Positions 1 to 6,006 of a stretch of DNA of 10,801 nucleotides are shown piece by piece. The translations under genes and the position numbers were made by a program. This DNA is from Clostridia bacterium. GTDB lineage: Bacteria > Bacillota > Clostridia > Oscillospirales > Acutalibacteraceae. The DNA is taken from positions 1-10,801 of the forward strand of contig JAFOXT010000388.1 of the NCBI GenBank assembly GCA_017425745.1. Direction: 5' to 3'. The first letter of the stretch is position 1. Every line of letters begins with the position of its first letter. The notes under the pieces are model-generated. The model did not search any database. It had not been told where the DNA came from and saw nothing but the letters and a program-made list of their open reading frames with translations.

Positions 1-1
1 T

Positions 2-655
2 GGCGGCACAACAAAGGCTCTTTCAATGAAAAATGAGGGCGAATATATCAGCGATTTCTGCGGCCCCTTAGGTGAAGCAACAAAGACAGAAAATCTTAAA
101 AAGGTGCTTATAGTCGGCGGCGGTGTGGGCTGTGCAATTGCACTTCCCGTTGCTCAGAAGCTTCACGCTGACGGAGCAGAGGTTGTAAGCGTAATCGGCT
201 TCAGAAGTAAGGACCTTCTTATTCTTGAGGATGAATTCAGAGCAGCGTCAGACAGACTTTTTGTAATGACAGATGACGGCTCTGCAGGTGAAAAGGGTAA
301 TGTTTGTGCACCCTTGAAAAAAATGTTCGCTGAGGGTGAAAGCTTTGATGAAGTAATTACAATCGGCCCTCTGGTTATGATGAAATTTGTTGTGGAGGAA
401 ACAAGACCTACAGGTATTCCCTGCACAGTTTCAATGAACCCCATTATGATTGACGGTACGGGAATGTGTGGCGGCTGCCGACTGACTCTTACACATAACG
501 GCGAGAAGGTAACAAAATTTGCTTGTGTTGACGGCCCTGATTTCAACGGCTATGAGGTTGATTTTGATGAAGCTATGTCAAGAAGCCGTATGTACAGTAA
601 TTTTGAAAGACATAAGTATGAGGATTCATGTAACCTCTTCAGGGAGGTAAAATAA
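2..655 (+). CDS. nfnA: NfnA, ferredoxin-NADP+ reductase-type subunit of the bifurcating transhydrogenase (5' partial)
   Basis: The reading frame is open from base 2 and its start lies outside the window, so the ATG at 26 is internal. The visible 217 residues are the C-terminal three quarters of a protein usually near 280 residues. Seen: GGTTKALS then CGPLG (the FAD/flavin region of this family), a glycine-rich nucleotide-binding loop LIVGGGVGCAIALP, and a C-terminal iron-sulfur segment DGTGMCGGCR followed by CVDGPDF. That segment gives three cysteines and a nearby aspartate, matching the [2Fe-2S] site described for NfnA/SudB. With NfnB it forms the cytoplasmic NADH-dependent reduced ferredoxin:NADP+ oxidoreductase, which balances ferredoxin, NADH and NADPH in anaerobes. 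nfnB begins two bases after its stop, and the nfnB ribosome site lies inside this gene's end. A dihydroorotate dehydrogenase electron-transfer subunit (PyrK) is related, but the downstream partner argues for NfnA. Confidence 0.9.
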   Translation, partial: GGTTKALSMKNEGEYISDFCGPLGEATKTENLKKVLIVGGGVGCAIALPVAQKLHADGAEVVSVIGFRSKDLLILEDEFRAASDRLFVMTDDGSAGEKGNVCAPLKKMFAEGESFDEVITIGPLVMMKFVVEETRPTGIPCTVSMNPIMIDGTGMCGGCRLTLTHNGEKVTKFACVDGPDFNGYEVDFDEAMSRSRMYSNFERHKYEDSCNLFREVK

Positions 656-657
656 AA

Positions 658-2076
658 ATGGCAAATATGAGTAAAAAGAAAACTCCAATGCCGACACAAA
701 AGGCAGAGGAGAGAATACATAATTTCTGTGAGGTAGCTCTGGGCTATACAGAGGAAATGGCAGTTGATGAGGCCTTCCGTTGTCTTAACTGTAAAACAAA
801 GCCCTGCGTTTCAGGCTGTCCCGTAGGTATTAACATTCCTGCTTTTATTGAGAAAATAAAGGTAAAGGACTTTGACGGAGCTTATGATGTAATCCGTTTT
901 GCTTCTTCACTTCCTGCAGTATGCGGAAGAGTATGTCCTCAGGAAAATCAGTGCGAAAAGTATTGCGTAAGAGGCAAAAACGGCGAAAGTGTGGGTATTG
1001 GCAGACTTGAACGCTTTGTTGCTGACAGACATAACGAAAAAGAAATAACTGAAGTAAAAGAAATTCCTTCAAAGGGCAAAAAGGTTGCGGTTATCGGGTC
1101 AGGACCCTCAGGTCTTGCCTGTGCAGGCGAGCTCAGTCAGAGAGGGTACGAGGTTACTGTTTTTGAAGCCCTTCATGTGGCCGGCGGTGTGCTTGTTTAC
1201 GGAATTCCCGAATTCAGACTTCCCAAGTCCATTGTACAGAAAGAGGTTCAGAACCTTAAGAAAATGGGCGTAAAAATAGAAACCAATATGGTAATCGGCA
1301 AAACTCTTACCATAGATGAGCTTATGGAAAATTATGGCTTCAGCGCTGTGTTTATCGGCTCCGGTGCAGGCCTTCCGAGATTTATGGGCATACCCGGTGA
1401 ATCTCTCAAGGGCGTTTATTCAGCAAACGAATACCTCACACGTTCAAATCTTATGAAGGCGTACCTTGATAATTCAGGCACAACTATTATGAAAGGCGGT
1501 AAGGTTGCAGTTGTGGGTGGCGGTAATGTTGCAATGGATGCCGCAAGAACTGCACTCAGACTGGGCGCAGAAAAGGTGTATATAGTATACCGCCGTTCAA
1601 TGGAAGAGCTTCCTGCAAGAAAGGAAGAGGTTGAACACGCAATTGAAGAAGGTATTGATTTCCGTCTTCTTAATAATCCGGTTGAAATACTCGGTTATAA
1701 AAACGAAAATGACCCGAGAGATCCTAAAAATGGCTTTGTAACAGGAATAAAGTGTATTAAAATGGAGCTTGGTGAGCCTGATGAAAAGGGTAGACGTAAG
1801 CCTGTGCCTGTGAAAGACAGCGAGTTCATCATTGATGTAGATACAGTTGTAATGTCAATAGGCACTTCACCGAATCCGCTTATCAAGAATACCACAAAGG
1901 GTCTGGAAGTGAATTCAAGAGGATGTATTATTGTTGAAGAATCAACAGGTGCAACAACAAAAGACAGTGTTTATGCAGGCGGTGACGCAGTAACCGGTGC
2001 AGCTACTGTAATTTCTGCAATGGGTGCAGGTAAGGCTGCAGCAAAAGCAATTGACGAAAAGCTTTCAGAAAAATGA
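658..2076 (+). CDS. nfnB: NfnB, glutamate-synthase-small-subunit-like flavoprotein of the bifurcating transhydrogenase
   Basis: The product has 472 residues, the usual length for NfnB/SudA/GltD-like proteins. The N-terminal domain carries two cysteine groups, C42-x2-C45-x4-C50-x3-C54 and C89-x3-C93-x5-C99-x3-C103, fitting the two [4Fe-4S] clusters of the family. An FAD-binding GSGPSG loop follows at residues 147-152, then a second dinucleotide (NADPH) loop GGGNVA at 287-292 with YRR near 311-313, and the C-terminal FAD motif AGGD before VISAMGAGKAAA. The family bifurcates electrons from NADPH to ferredoxin and NAD+, or runs in reverse. The start at 658 is set by GGAGGT at 643-648; a second ATG at 667 is possible but more distant. 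Adjacency to nfnA separates it from GltD, because no large glutamate synthase subunit is visible. Confidence 0.92.
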   Translation: MANMSKKKTPMPTQKAEERIHNFCEVALGYTEEMAVDEAFRCLNCKTKPCVSGCPVGINIPAFIEKIKVKDFDGAYDVIRFASSLPAVCGRVCPQENQCEKYCVRGKNGESVGIGRLERFVADRHNEKEITEVKEIPSKGKKVAVIGSGPSGLACAGELSQRGYEVTVFEALHVAGGVLVYGIPEFRLPKSIVQKEVQNLKKMGVKIETNMVIGKTLTIDELMENYGFSAVFIGSGAGLPRFMGIPGESLKGVYSANEYLTRSNLMKAYLDNSGTTIMKGGKVAVVGGGNVAMDAARTALRLGAEKVYIVYRRSMEELPARKEEVEHAIEEGIDFRLLNNPVEILGYKNENDPRDPKNGFVTGIKCIKMELGEPDEKGRRKPVPVKDSEFIIDVDTVVMSIGTSPNPLIKNTTKGLEVNSRGCIIVEESTGATTKDSVYAGGDAVTGAATVISAMGAGKAAAKAIDEKLSEK

Positions 2077-2095
2077 GAAAAGGAGATAGCTTCAG

Positions 2096-2626
2096 ATGGC
2101 AAAGTTAAAGGATATTGACAATATGGCAGAAAAGAAAGGCAGCTTTCTTGTTACTGTCTGGCAGTTTGTGAAATTTATTGTAGTCAGCCTTCTGGCAATG
2201 ATTGTGCAGTTTGTGCTTCTTAACACACTGGATCTCATTCCTGCAATTAATGCACTTTACGATCAGCCCTTCTCCTGGTGGGTATTTGTATATGATGTTG
2301 CAGCAGGCGGTCTTGGTTACTTCATTGTAAGCAACACGGCGAATATAATTGCACAGATTGTTGCCTTTTTTGTAAACAAAGAAAAGACCTTCAATTCTGA
2401 CACAAATGTTGCCATAACATTGCCTGTTTATATAGCTTTTACCATAGGTCTTATTCTTTTTTCAGCTTGGCTGAATCCTACATTGAAAAATGTATTTTTA
2501 GGCTTTGACCTTGGTGAAGCTGCAGCAAAAAATATCGCAACAATGATTTGCTCATCTGTGCAGTTTTTCCTTTATTTCCCTGTAGACAAGCTTCTTATGA
2601 AGCCCAGAAAGAAAAACGCAGAATAA
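2096..2626 (+). CDS. GtrA-like family membrane protein
   Basis: The product is a 176-residue hydrophobic protein with about four membrane segments, near residues 22-48, 66-93, 107-127 and 143-163, and lysine-rich ends. The pattern QFVKFIVVSLLAMIVQF in helix 1 and NIIAQIVAFFVNKEKTF closing helix 2 is typical of the GtrA-like family (PF04138). Members are thought to help move lipid-linked sugars across the membrane or support cell-surface polysaccharide synthesis. The exact substrate cannot be read here, and no glycosyltransferase partner is visible. It starts 19 bases after nfnB with AGGAGA at 2081-2086, so it is probably co-transcribed with nfnAB. That pairing is probably not functional, since nothing links the chemistry. 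A terminator follows directly. Family assignment is fairly sure; function is not. Confidence 0.75.
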   Translation: MAKLKDIDNMAEKKGSFLVTVWQFVKFIVVSLLAMIVQFVLLNTLDLIPAINALYDQPFSWWVFVYDVAAGGLGYFIVSNTANIIAQIVAFFVNKEKTFNSDTNVAITLPVYIAFTIGLILFSAWLNPTLKNVFLGFDLGEAAAKNIATMICSSVQFFLYFPVDKLLMKPRKKNAE

Positions 2627-2629
2627 AAA

Positions 2630-2661
2630 AACAGCCCGTATTTTTTGCGGTACGGGCTGTT
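2630..2661. terminator. Bidirectional intrinsic terminator between convergent genes
   Basis: An 11-bp perfect stem (2630-2640 with 2651-2661, core ACAGCCCGTA) closes a 10-base loop. On the minus strand it is followed by a run of seven T, making a textbook terminator for the SLOG gene whose stop codon begins at 2663. On the + strand the T run is short (TTTATT), so termination of the GtrA-like transcript is likely but weaker. Confidence 0.85.
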
Positions 2662-3086
2662 TATTCGTATATAATTGTAGGAACAAAATTTTTAAGCAGT
2701 GTATCAGGCAAAGAGGGCAACAGCGGTATTTCTTCAACAAGAACGAACTTTCCTTCAATATGCTGATAAAGCTTCATGGGCTTGCCTTGCTTTTTGCAGT
2801 TTTTTATCATATAATCTGATCCGCGGCTTTTACCGTCCCAGAAAATGAAAACAATATCAGAAAGGCTGATAATCCAGTCGTTGCGTTTCAACGGGGCAGA
2901 TCGTCCGTAAAGCTCGTATTCAGGTAAAATTTCGAGAATCTGGATATGGTGCTTTTCTGCATAATGACGTGCCGAACGGTCAATACCACGGGCACCGCCT
3001 GAAATAATCTGCGTATAATCTGTGCCGATAAGCTCAGCAGGCAGTTCAGGTTCAAGGCTTCTTGAACCGACGATGGCAGCTTTCAT
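2661..3086 (-). CDS. Stand-alone SLOG-domain protein (YspA/DUF2493-like Rossmann fold)
   Basis: The product has 141 residues from the ATG at 3086. That start is chosen because AAGGAAG (3094-3100 on this strand) sits 7 bases upstream and the longer frame to 3137 would begin inside the promoter. The protein opens MKAAIVGSRS, then ISGGARGID at residues 28-36, IFWDGKSRGS at 81-90 and a final small strand. The GSR, GGARGID and GxSRGS signatures are those of the SLOG superfamily, related to DprA and lysine-decarboxylase-like nucleotide binders, and closest to the YspA/cpYpsA-related group. SLOG proteins bind nucleotides or NAD-related ligands, and some are sensors in stress or conflict systems. No effector domain or partner gene is visible, so the ligand and role are unknown. 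It is convergent with the GtrA-like gene and divergent from the MBL-fold gene, hence a single-gene unit. Confidence 0.75.
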   Translation of the reverse strand: MKAAIVGSRSLEPELPAELIGTDYTQIISGGARGIDRSARHYAEKHHIQILEILPEYELYGRSAPLKRNDWIISLSDIVFIFWDGKSRGSDYMIKNCKKQGKPMKLYQHIEGKFVLVEEIPLLPSLPDTLLKNFVPTIIYE

Positions 3087-3108
3087 ATTATCACTTCCTT
3101 GCGGGACA

Positions 3109-3137
3109 ATCTTATCACAACCAACCCAAAAAAGCAA
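3109..3137 (-). promoter_or_regulatory. Sigma-A-type promoter for the SLOG gene
   Basis: Read on the minus strand: -35 TTGCTT (3132-3137), a 17-base spacer, and -10 TAAGAT (3109-3114) with an extended TGA just before it. The predicted start near 3102 leaves a leader of about 16 bases containing AAGGAAG. Spacing and position fit well; no expression evidence. Confidence 0.6.
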
Positions 3138-3143
3138 GAGTAA

Positions 3144-3172
3144 TTGTAAAATATTTTCACTTTAAATTTATA
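3144..3172 (+). promoter_or_regulatory. Possible promoter for the MBL-fold gene
   Basis: TTGTAA (3144-3149) and TTTATA (3167-3172) are separated by 17 bases. The hexamers are acceptable, but the predicted start near 3179 would fall inside the GGAGAG ribosome site (3178-3183). The true promoter may be elsewhere in this AT-rich 100-base divergent region. Confidence 0.3.
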
Positions 3173-3188
3173 GATACGGAGAGAAAAA

Positions 3189-4064
3189 ATGTTTGAACTT
3201 AACAGAATCAAAGGCAATACCTATTATTTCGATGCTTATGCAAATGTGGGACTTTTTATCAACAAAAAGGGTCAGGTGATTCTTATTGACTCCTGCGACC
3301 ACAGAAGAACAGTAAGAACCTTCAATAAAATTCTTGAGGCTGAAGGCCTTAAGCCGGATGTTGTTATCTGTACTCACTGCCATGTTGACCATATTGCAGG
3401 TAACAGATTTTTTCAGGAAAAGTACGGTGCAAAAATCCTTTGCTCAGATAAGGAAAGAATGTTCATCAAATACCCTGAAATTGAACCTGATATAATGTAT
3501 AACGGAACCAGCGTTAACAAAAAGCTGAATCCGAATTATCAGGGAGAGCCCTCTGAGCCGGAGATTTTTTCTGAAGATAATCTCCCTGAGGGAATAGAGC
3601 TTATTCCTTTAGCAGGTCACGCGTGGCAGATGGTCGGTGTTAAAACTGATGATAATGTAATTTTCCTTGCGGACAGTATTATGTCAAAGGAAACCTGGGA
3701 AGAACATCGTTTGCCGTTTTTCAATGACGTAAATAAAAGTATAGAAACTCTTGAAGATATAAAGAGCCTTGAGGCAGATATCTTTGTGCCGTCTCACGCA
3801 ACACCTATGGAGGATATCAAAGAGCTTGCAGATTTTAATATCAGCAAAATCAAGGAAAGAAAACAGCTTCTTTATGAGCTTTGTAATGAAAACAGTGCAG
3901 ATGAGCTTTTTGTGCTCTATATGAAGGAATTGGAAATTGATGTGCAGAACAACCGTTATCAGACATATTATGTAATGATGCGCCATTATCTTCAGTCGCT
4001 TATTGAGGATAAGCTTATTGAAGGTGAGTTTAACGGTGAGAAGTATATCTATAGAAAAAAGTAA
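3189..4064 (+). CDS. MBL-fold metallohydrolase with C-terminal helical extension
   Basis: The product has 291 residues. The metallo-beta-lactamase motifs are complete: THCHVDH (H63, H65, D67, H68), H144 in AGHAW, D162 in LADS, and H203 in PSHA. A two-zinc hydrolase core is therefore expected in the cytoplasm; no signal peptide is seen. Residues from about 215 form a charged helical tail ending in YYVMMRHYLQSLIEDKLIEGEF, which resembles the small winged-helix tail of LACTB2-like or glyoxalase-II-like enzymes. Family members cleave thioesters, nucleic acids or phosphodiesters; the substrate cannot be read from the sequence. The start is supported by GGAGAG at 3178-3183, six bases upstream. It stands alone: divergent from the SLOG gene and separated from the heat-shock operon by a structured element. 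Confidence 0.85.
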   Translation: MFELNRIKGNTYYFDAYANVGLFINKKGQVILIDSCDHRRTVRTFNKILEAEGLKPDVVICTHCHVDHIAGNRFFQEKYGAKILCSDKERMFIKYPEIEPDIMYNGTSVNKKLNPNYQGEPSEPEIFSEDNLPEGIELIPLAGHAWQMVGVKTDDNVIFLADSIMSKETWEEHRLPFFNDVNKSIETLEDIKSLEADIFVPSHATPMEDIKELADFNISKIKERKQLLYELCNENSADELFVLYMKELEIDVQNNRYQTYYVMMRHYLQSLIEDKLIEGEFNGEKYIYRKK

Positions 4065-4092
4065 AAAATTAATTGCCTGCACACGAGCGGTG

Positions 4093-4192
4093 CGGGCGCC
4101 GATGACCCTCGCGAAGGCTTTCGCGAGGGTCGTTCCGTTTTCTACGGAACTGAAGAGAATTTCTTAGTGAAATTCTCTTCAATCGGCGCCCG
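4093..4192. repeat. Perfect 100-bp cloverleaf inverted-repeat element
   Basis: The 311-base gap after the MBL gene contains this nested palindrome. An 11-bp closing stem (4093-4103 with 4182-4192, CGGGCGCCGAT) encloses three perfect hairpins set end to end. Arm A has 12 bp (4104-4115/4120-4131, loop GGCT), arm B 7 bp (4132-4138/4144-4150, loop TTTCT) and arm C 13 bp (4151-4163/4169-4181, loop TTAGT). No base is left unpaired at the four-way junction, and all 43 pairs are Watson-Crick. It is more GC-rich than its surroundings. It could be a miniature repeat, a structured RNA or a terminator-like end for the MBL transcript. It is not a tRNA, since its arms are far too long. The remainder of the gap, 4193-4280, is AT-rich with a weak 4-bp hairpin (4196-4209) before six T and nothing else I can name. 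Confidence 0.85.
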
Positions 4193-4280
4193 ATGCTGCA
4201 ATTTGGCAGTTTTTTACCTAAGGAAATATTGGCAATTTTATTTTAGAAAAGATTTTCTGAAAAAATTTCATTCTAACCTA

Positions 4281-4309
4281 TTGACATTTTTTAGCAGTTG
4301 GAGTATAGT
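4281..4309 (+). promoter_or_regulatory. Sigma-A promoter of the hrcA-grpE-dnaK operon
   Basis: Consensus -35 TTGACA (4281-4286), 17-base spacer, -10 TATAGT (4304-4309). The predicted start near 4316 puts the CIRCE operator at about +5, so bound HrcA would block initiation or early elongation. AT-rich DNA upstream may act as an UP element. Confidence 0.88.
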
Positions 4310-4320
4310 TATGACAGTGG

Positions 4321-4347
4321 TTAGCACTCAAAGACACAGAGTGCTAA
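4321..4347. promoter_or_regulatory. CIRCE operator (HrcA binding site)
   Basis: An exact match to the CIRCE consensus: TTAGCACTC, nine bases, GAGTGCTAA. It is the target of the HrcA repressor encoded immediately downstream, giving negative autoregulation of the chaperone operon that is relieved by heat or misfolded protein. It is the only CIRCE in the window. Confidence 0.97.
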
Positions 4348-4375
4348 AACCTGAAAATCAGAGTGAGGTGAAGAT

Positions 4376-5404
4376 ATGGAATTAGGCAAAAGAAAAGAAT
4401 TGATTCTTTCTGCAATTGTTGAAAGCTTTATTGAATCAGGCGAGCCTATCGGTTCAAAAATGCTTATGCAGCTTCTTCCCATTTCAGTGTCTTCAGCTAC
4501 TATAAGAAATGAAATGAGTGAGCTTGCAGAAATGGGCTTTCTTGAACAGCCCCACACCTCTGCAGGACGAATTCCTACTCAGGCGGGTTATCGCTACTAT
4601 GTAGATAACCTTATGAATAAAAATCAGCTTGATGAGGAAGAAAGAAGACATATTAAAAACGAGCTTTCAATGTCGGTGGGTAATCCTGATAAGCTGCTTG
4701 AAAAAGCGGGCGAGATGCTTGCAAAGCTTACAGGCTGTGCAGCAGTTGCAACGACGCCTACCGATGAAGGTGCAGTAATCAAGCATATTGAAATTATGCC
4801 GGTTGGTACGAGAATAGCAATGATTGTTATGATGACCTCTTCGGGCATAATAAAAAACGGAATCTGCAAAACTGAAACGGAAATTACTTCCGATATGGTT
4901 GACACCTTCTATGATATAGTCAACGAAAACTTTATCGGCAGACCTGTTTCCGATGTAGGCACTGTAATGATTCAGACTCTTGTGGCTTCTCTCGGTGTAC
5001 ACGCTCTTACAATGTCACCCCTTTTTGTAGTCCTTGCTGATATTGCAAACCAGGCACTTCAGGCACAGATAAGACTTGAGGGTGAGCAGAATCTTCTTCA
5101 TCACAGAGAATACGGCAGCAGCATTTATGATGTAATGAAATTCTTCGATGAAAAGGATAAGCTTGAAAGAGCAATTTCACAAAAGAAGGATATGCCGTTA
5201 CAGGTTATTATCGGTAAGGAAAATATGTACCGTCAGCTTGAAAATTCAAGCGTGATTATTTCAAGGTATTCAATCGGCGGTCACGACGGCGGTGCAATCG
5301 GAATTATCGGCCCCACAAGACTTGACTACAGAAAGCTTATACCCAGTATAGAATATCTCACCTCGGTTGTTGGTGAAATACTTACAGATACACTTGAAGA
5401 ATAA
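4376..5404 (+). CDS. hrcA: Heat-inducible transcription repressor HrcA
   Basis: The product has 342 residues, the normal length. The N-terminal winged helix-turn-helix (about residues 5-75) shows VSSATIRNEMSEL at 38-50 and the hallmark HTSAGRIPT then GYRYYVD at 60-77. The central GAF-like dimerisation region follows, and the C-terminus has GGHDGGAIGIIGPTRLDYRK near 298-317, all as in known HrcA. It binds CIRCE and represses its own operon, and in characterised species it needs GroEL or another chaperone for active folding. The start is set by GAGGTG at 4365-4370. It is first in the operon behind a consensus promoter and CIRCE. The stop codon overlaps the grpE ribosome site. Confidence 0.97.
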   Translation: MELGKRKELILSAIVESFIESGEPIGSKMLMQLLPISVSSATIRNEMSELAEMGFLEQPHTSAGRIPTQAGYRYYVDNLMNKNQLDEEERRHIKNELSMSVGNPDKLLEKAGEMLAKLTGCAAVATTPTDEGAVIKHIEIMPVGTRIAMIVMMTSSGIIKNGICKTETEITSDMVDTFYDIVNENFIGRPVSDVGTVMIQTLVASLGVHALTMSPLFVVLADIANQALQAQIRLEGEQNLLHHREYGSSIYDVMKFFDEKDKLERAISQKKDMPLQVIIGKENMYRQLENSSVIISRYSIGGHDGGAIGIIGPTRLDYRKLIPSIEYLTSVVGEILTDTLEE

Positions 5405-5416
5405 GGAGTATTACTA

Positions 5417-5941
5417 ATGGCTAAGAAAAAACAGAACGAAGCGGCTGAAAATGAAGAAATTCTTGAAACAGCCGCAGAAGAGGCTGCTGATGAAGCAACA
5501 GCTAAAATTGAAGAGCTGGAAAAAGAGCTTGCAGCTTCAAAAGAGGCTCATATCAGAACTCTTGCTGAATATGACAACTACAGAAAGCGCACAGTAAAAG
5601 AAAAGGAAGCTTCTTACGGCGATGCAAAGGCAAGCACAATTACAGAGCTTCTTCCGGTGCTTGACAATTTTGACAGAGCTTTAAGCGTTGACTCTTCAGA
5701 TTTTGACTCATACAAAAAAGGTGTGGAGATGATTTATCAGAACTTCACCGAAATTCTTAAAAAGCTTGGCGCTGAAGCCTTTGGTGAAAAGGGCGAACAG
5801 TTTGACCCCAACTTCCACAACGGTGTAATGCATGTTGAAGACGATTCATTCGGCGAAAACGAAATTGCAGAGGTTTTCTCAAAGGGCTACAAGCTTGGCG
5901 ACAGAGTATTAAGACCCGCAATGGTTAAGGTAGCAAACTGA
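5417..5941 (+). CDS. grpE: GrpE, nucleotide exchange factor for DnaK
   Basis: The product has 174 residues. A charged, alanine/glutamate-rich N-terminus (1-30) runs into a long dimerising coiled coil (about 28-75) with AEYDNYRKRT, then the four-helix bundle LLPVLDNFDRAL (79-89). The C-terminal beta domain shows GEQFDPNFHNGVMHVED (126-142) and the terminal VLRPAMVKV. GrpE opens the DnaK nucleotide site to release ADP and can act as a thermosensor. The ribosome site AAGGAG (5403-5408) overlaps the hrcA stop codon, so translation is probably coupled. Only 12 bases separate the two genes. Confidence 0.97.
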   Translation: MAKKKQNEAAENEEILETAAEEAADEATAKIEELEKELAASKEAHIRTLAEYDNYRKRTVKEKEASYGDAKASTITELLPVLDNFDRALSVDSSDFDSYKKGVEMIYQNFTEILKKLGAEAFGEKGEQFDPNFHNGVMHVEDDSFGENEIAEVFSKGYKLGDRVLRPAMVKVAN

Positions 5942-6006
5942 AAAAAAGCAGTTTAAATATACAATAATAAAACAAAACGAATTATATTTACGGAGGTAAT
6001 TATATT

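Noticed and set aside
3087..3137. N-terminal extension of the SLOG protein to 3137
   Set aside because: It would cover the -10 and -35 of its own promoter and precede the AAGGAAG ribosome site; the GSR Rossmann start fits the shorter protein.
4093..4192. A tRNA or tRNA-like gene, suggested by the cloverleaf shape
   Set aside because: Arms of 12, 7 and 13 bp, no T-loop or D-loop consensus and no anticodon-loop context; the shape is only superficially similar.
4065..4237. Terminal inverted repeat AATTGCC (4071-4077) / GGCAATT (4231-4237) as outer ends of a larger mobile element around the cloverleaf
   Set aside because: Only seven exact bases in AT-rich DNA, and a competing pairing AATTGC/GCAATT (4198-4203) exists; chance is likely. 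Boundaries need multiple copies.
4167..4385. Short + strand frame running into the hrcA leader
   Set aside because: It starts in a hairpin arm, crosses the promoter and CIRCE, and has no ribosome site.
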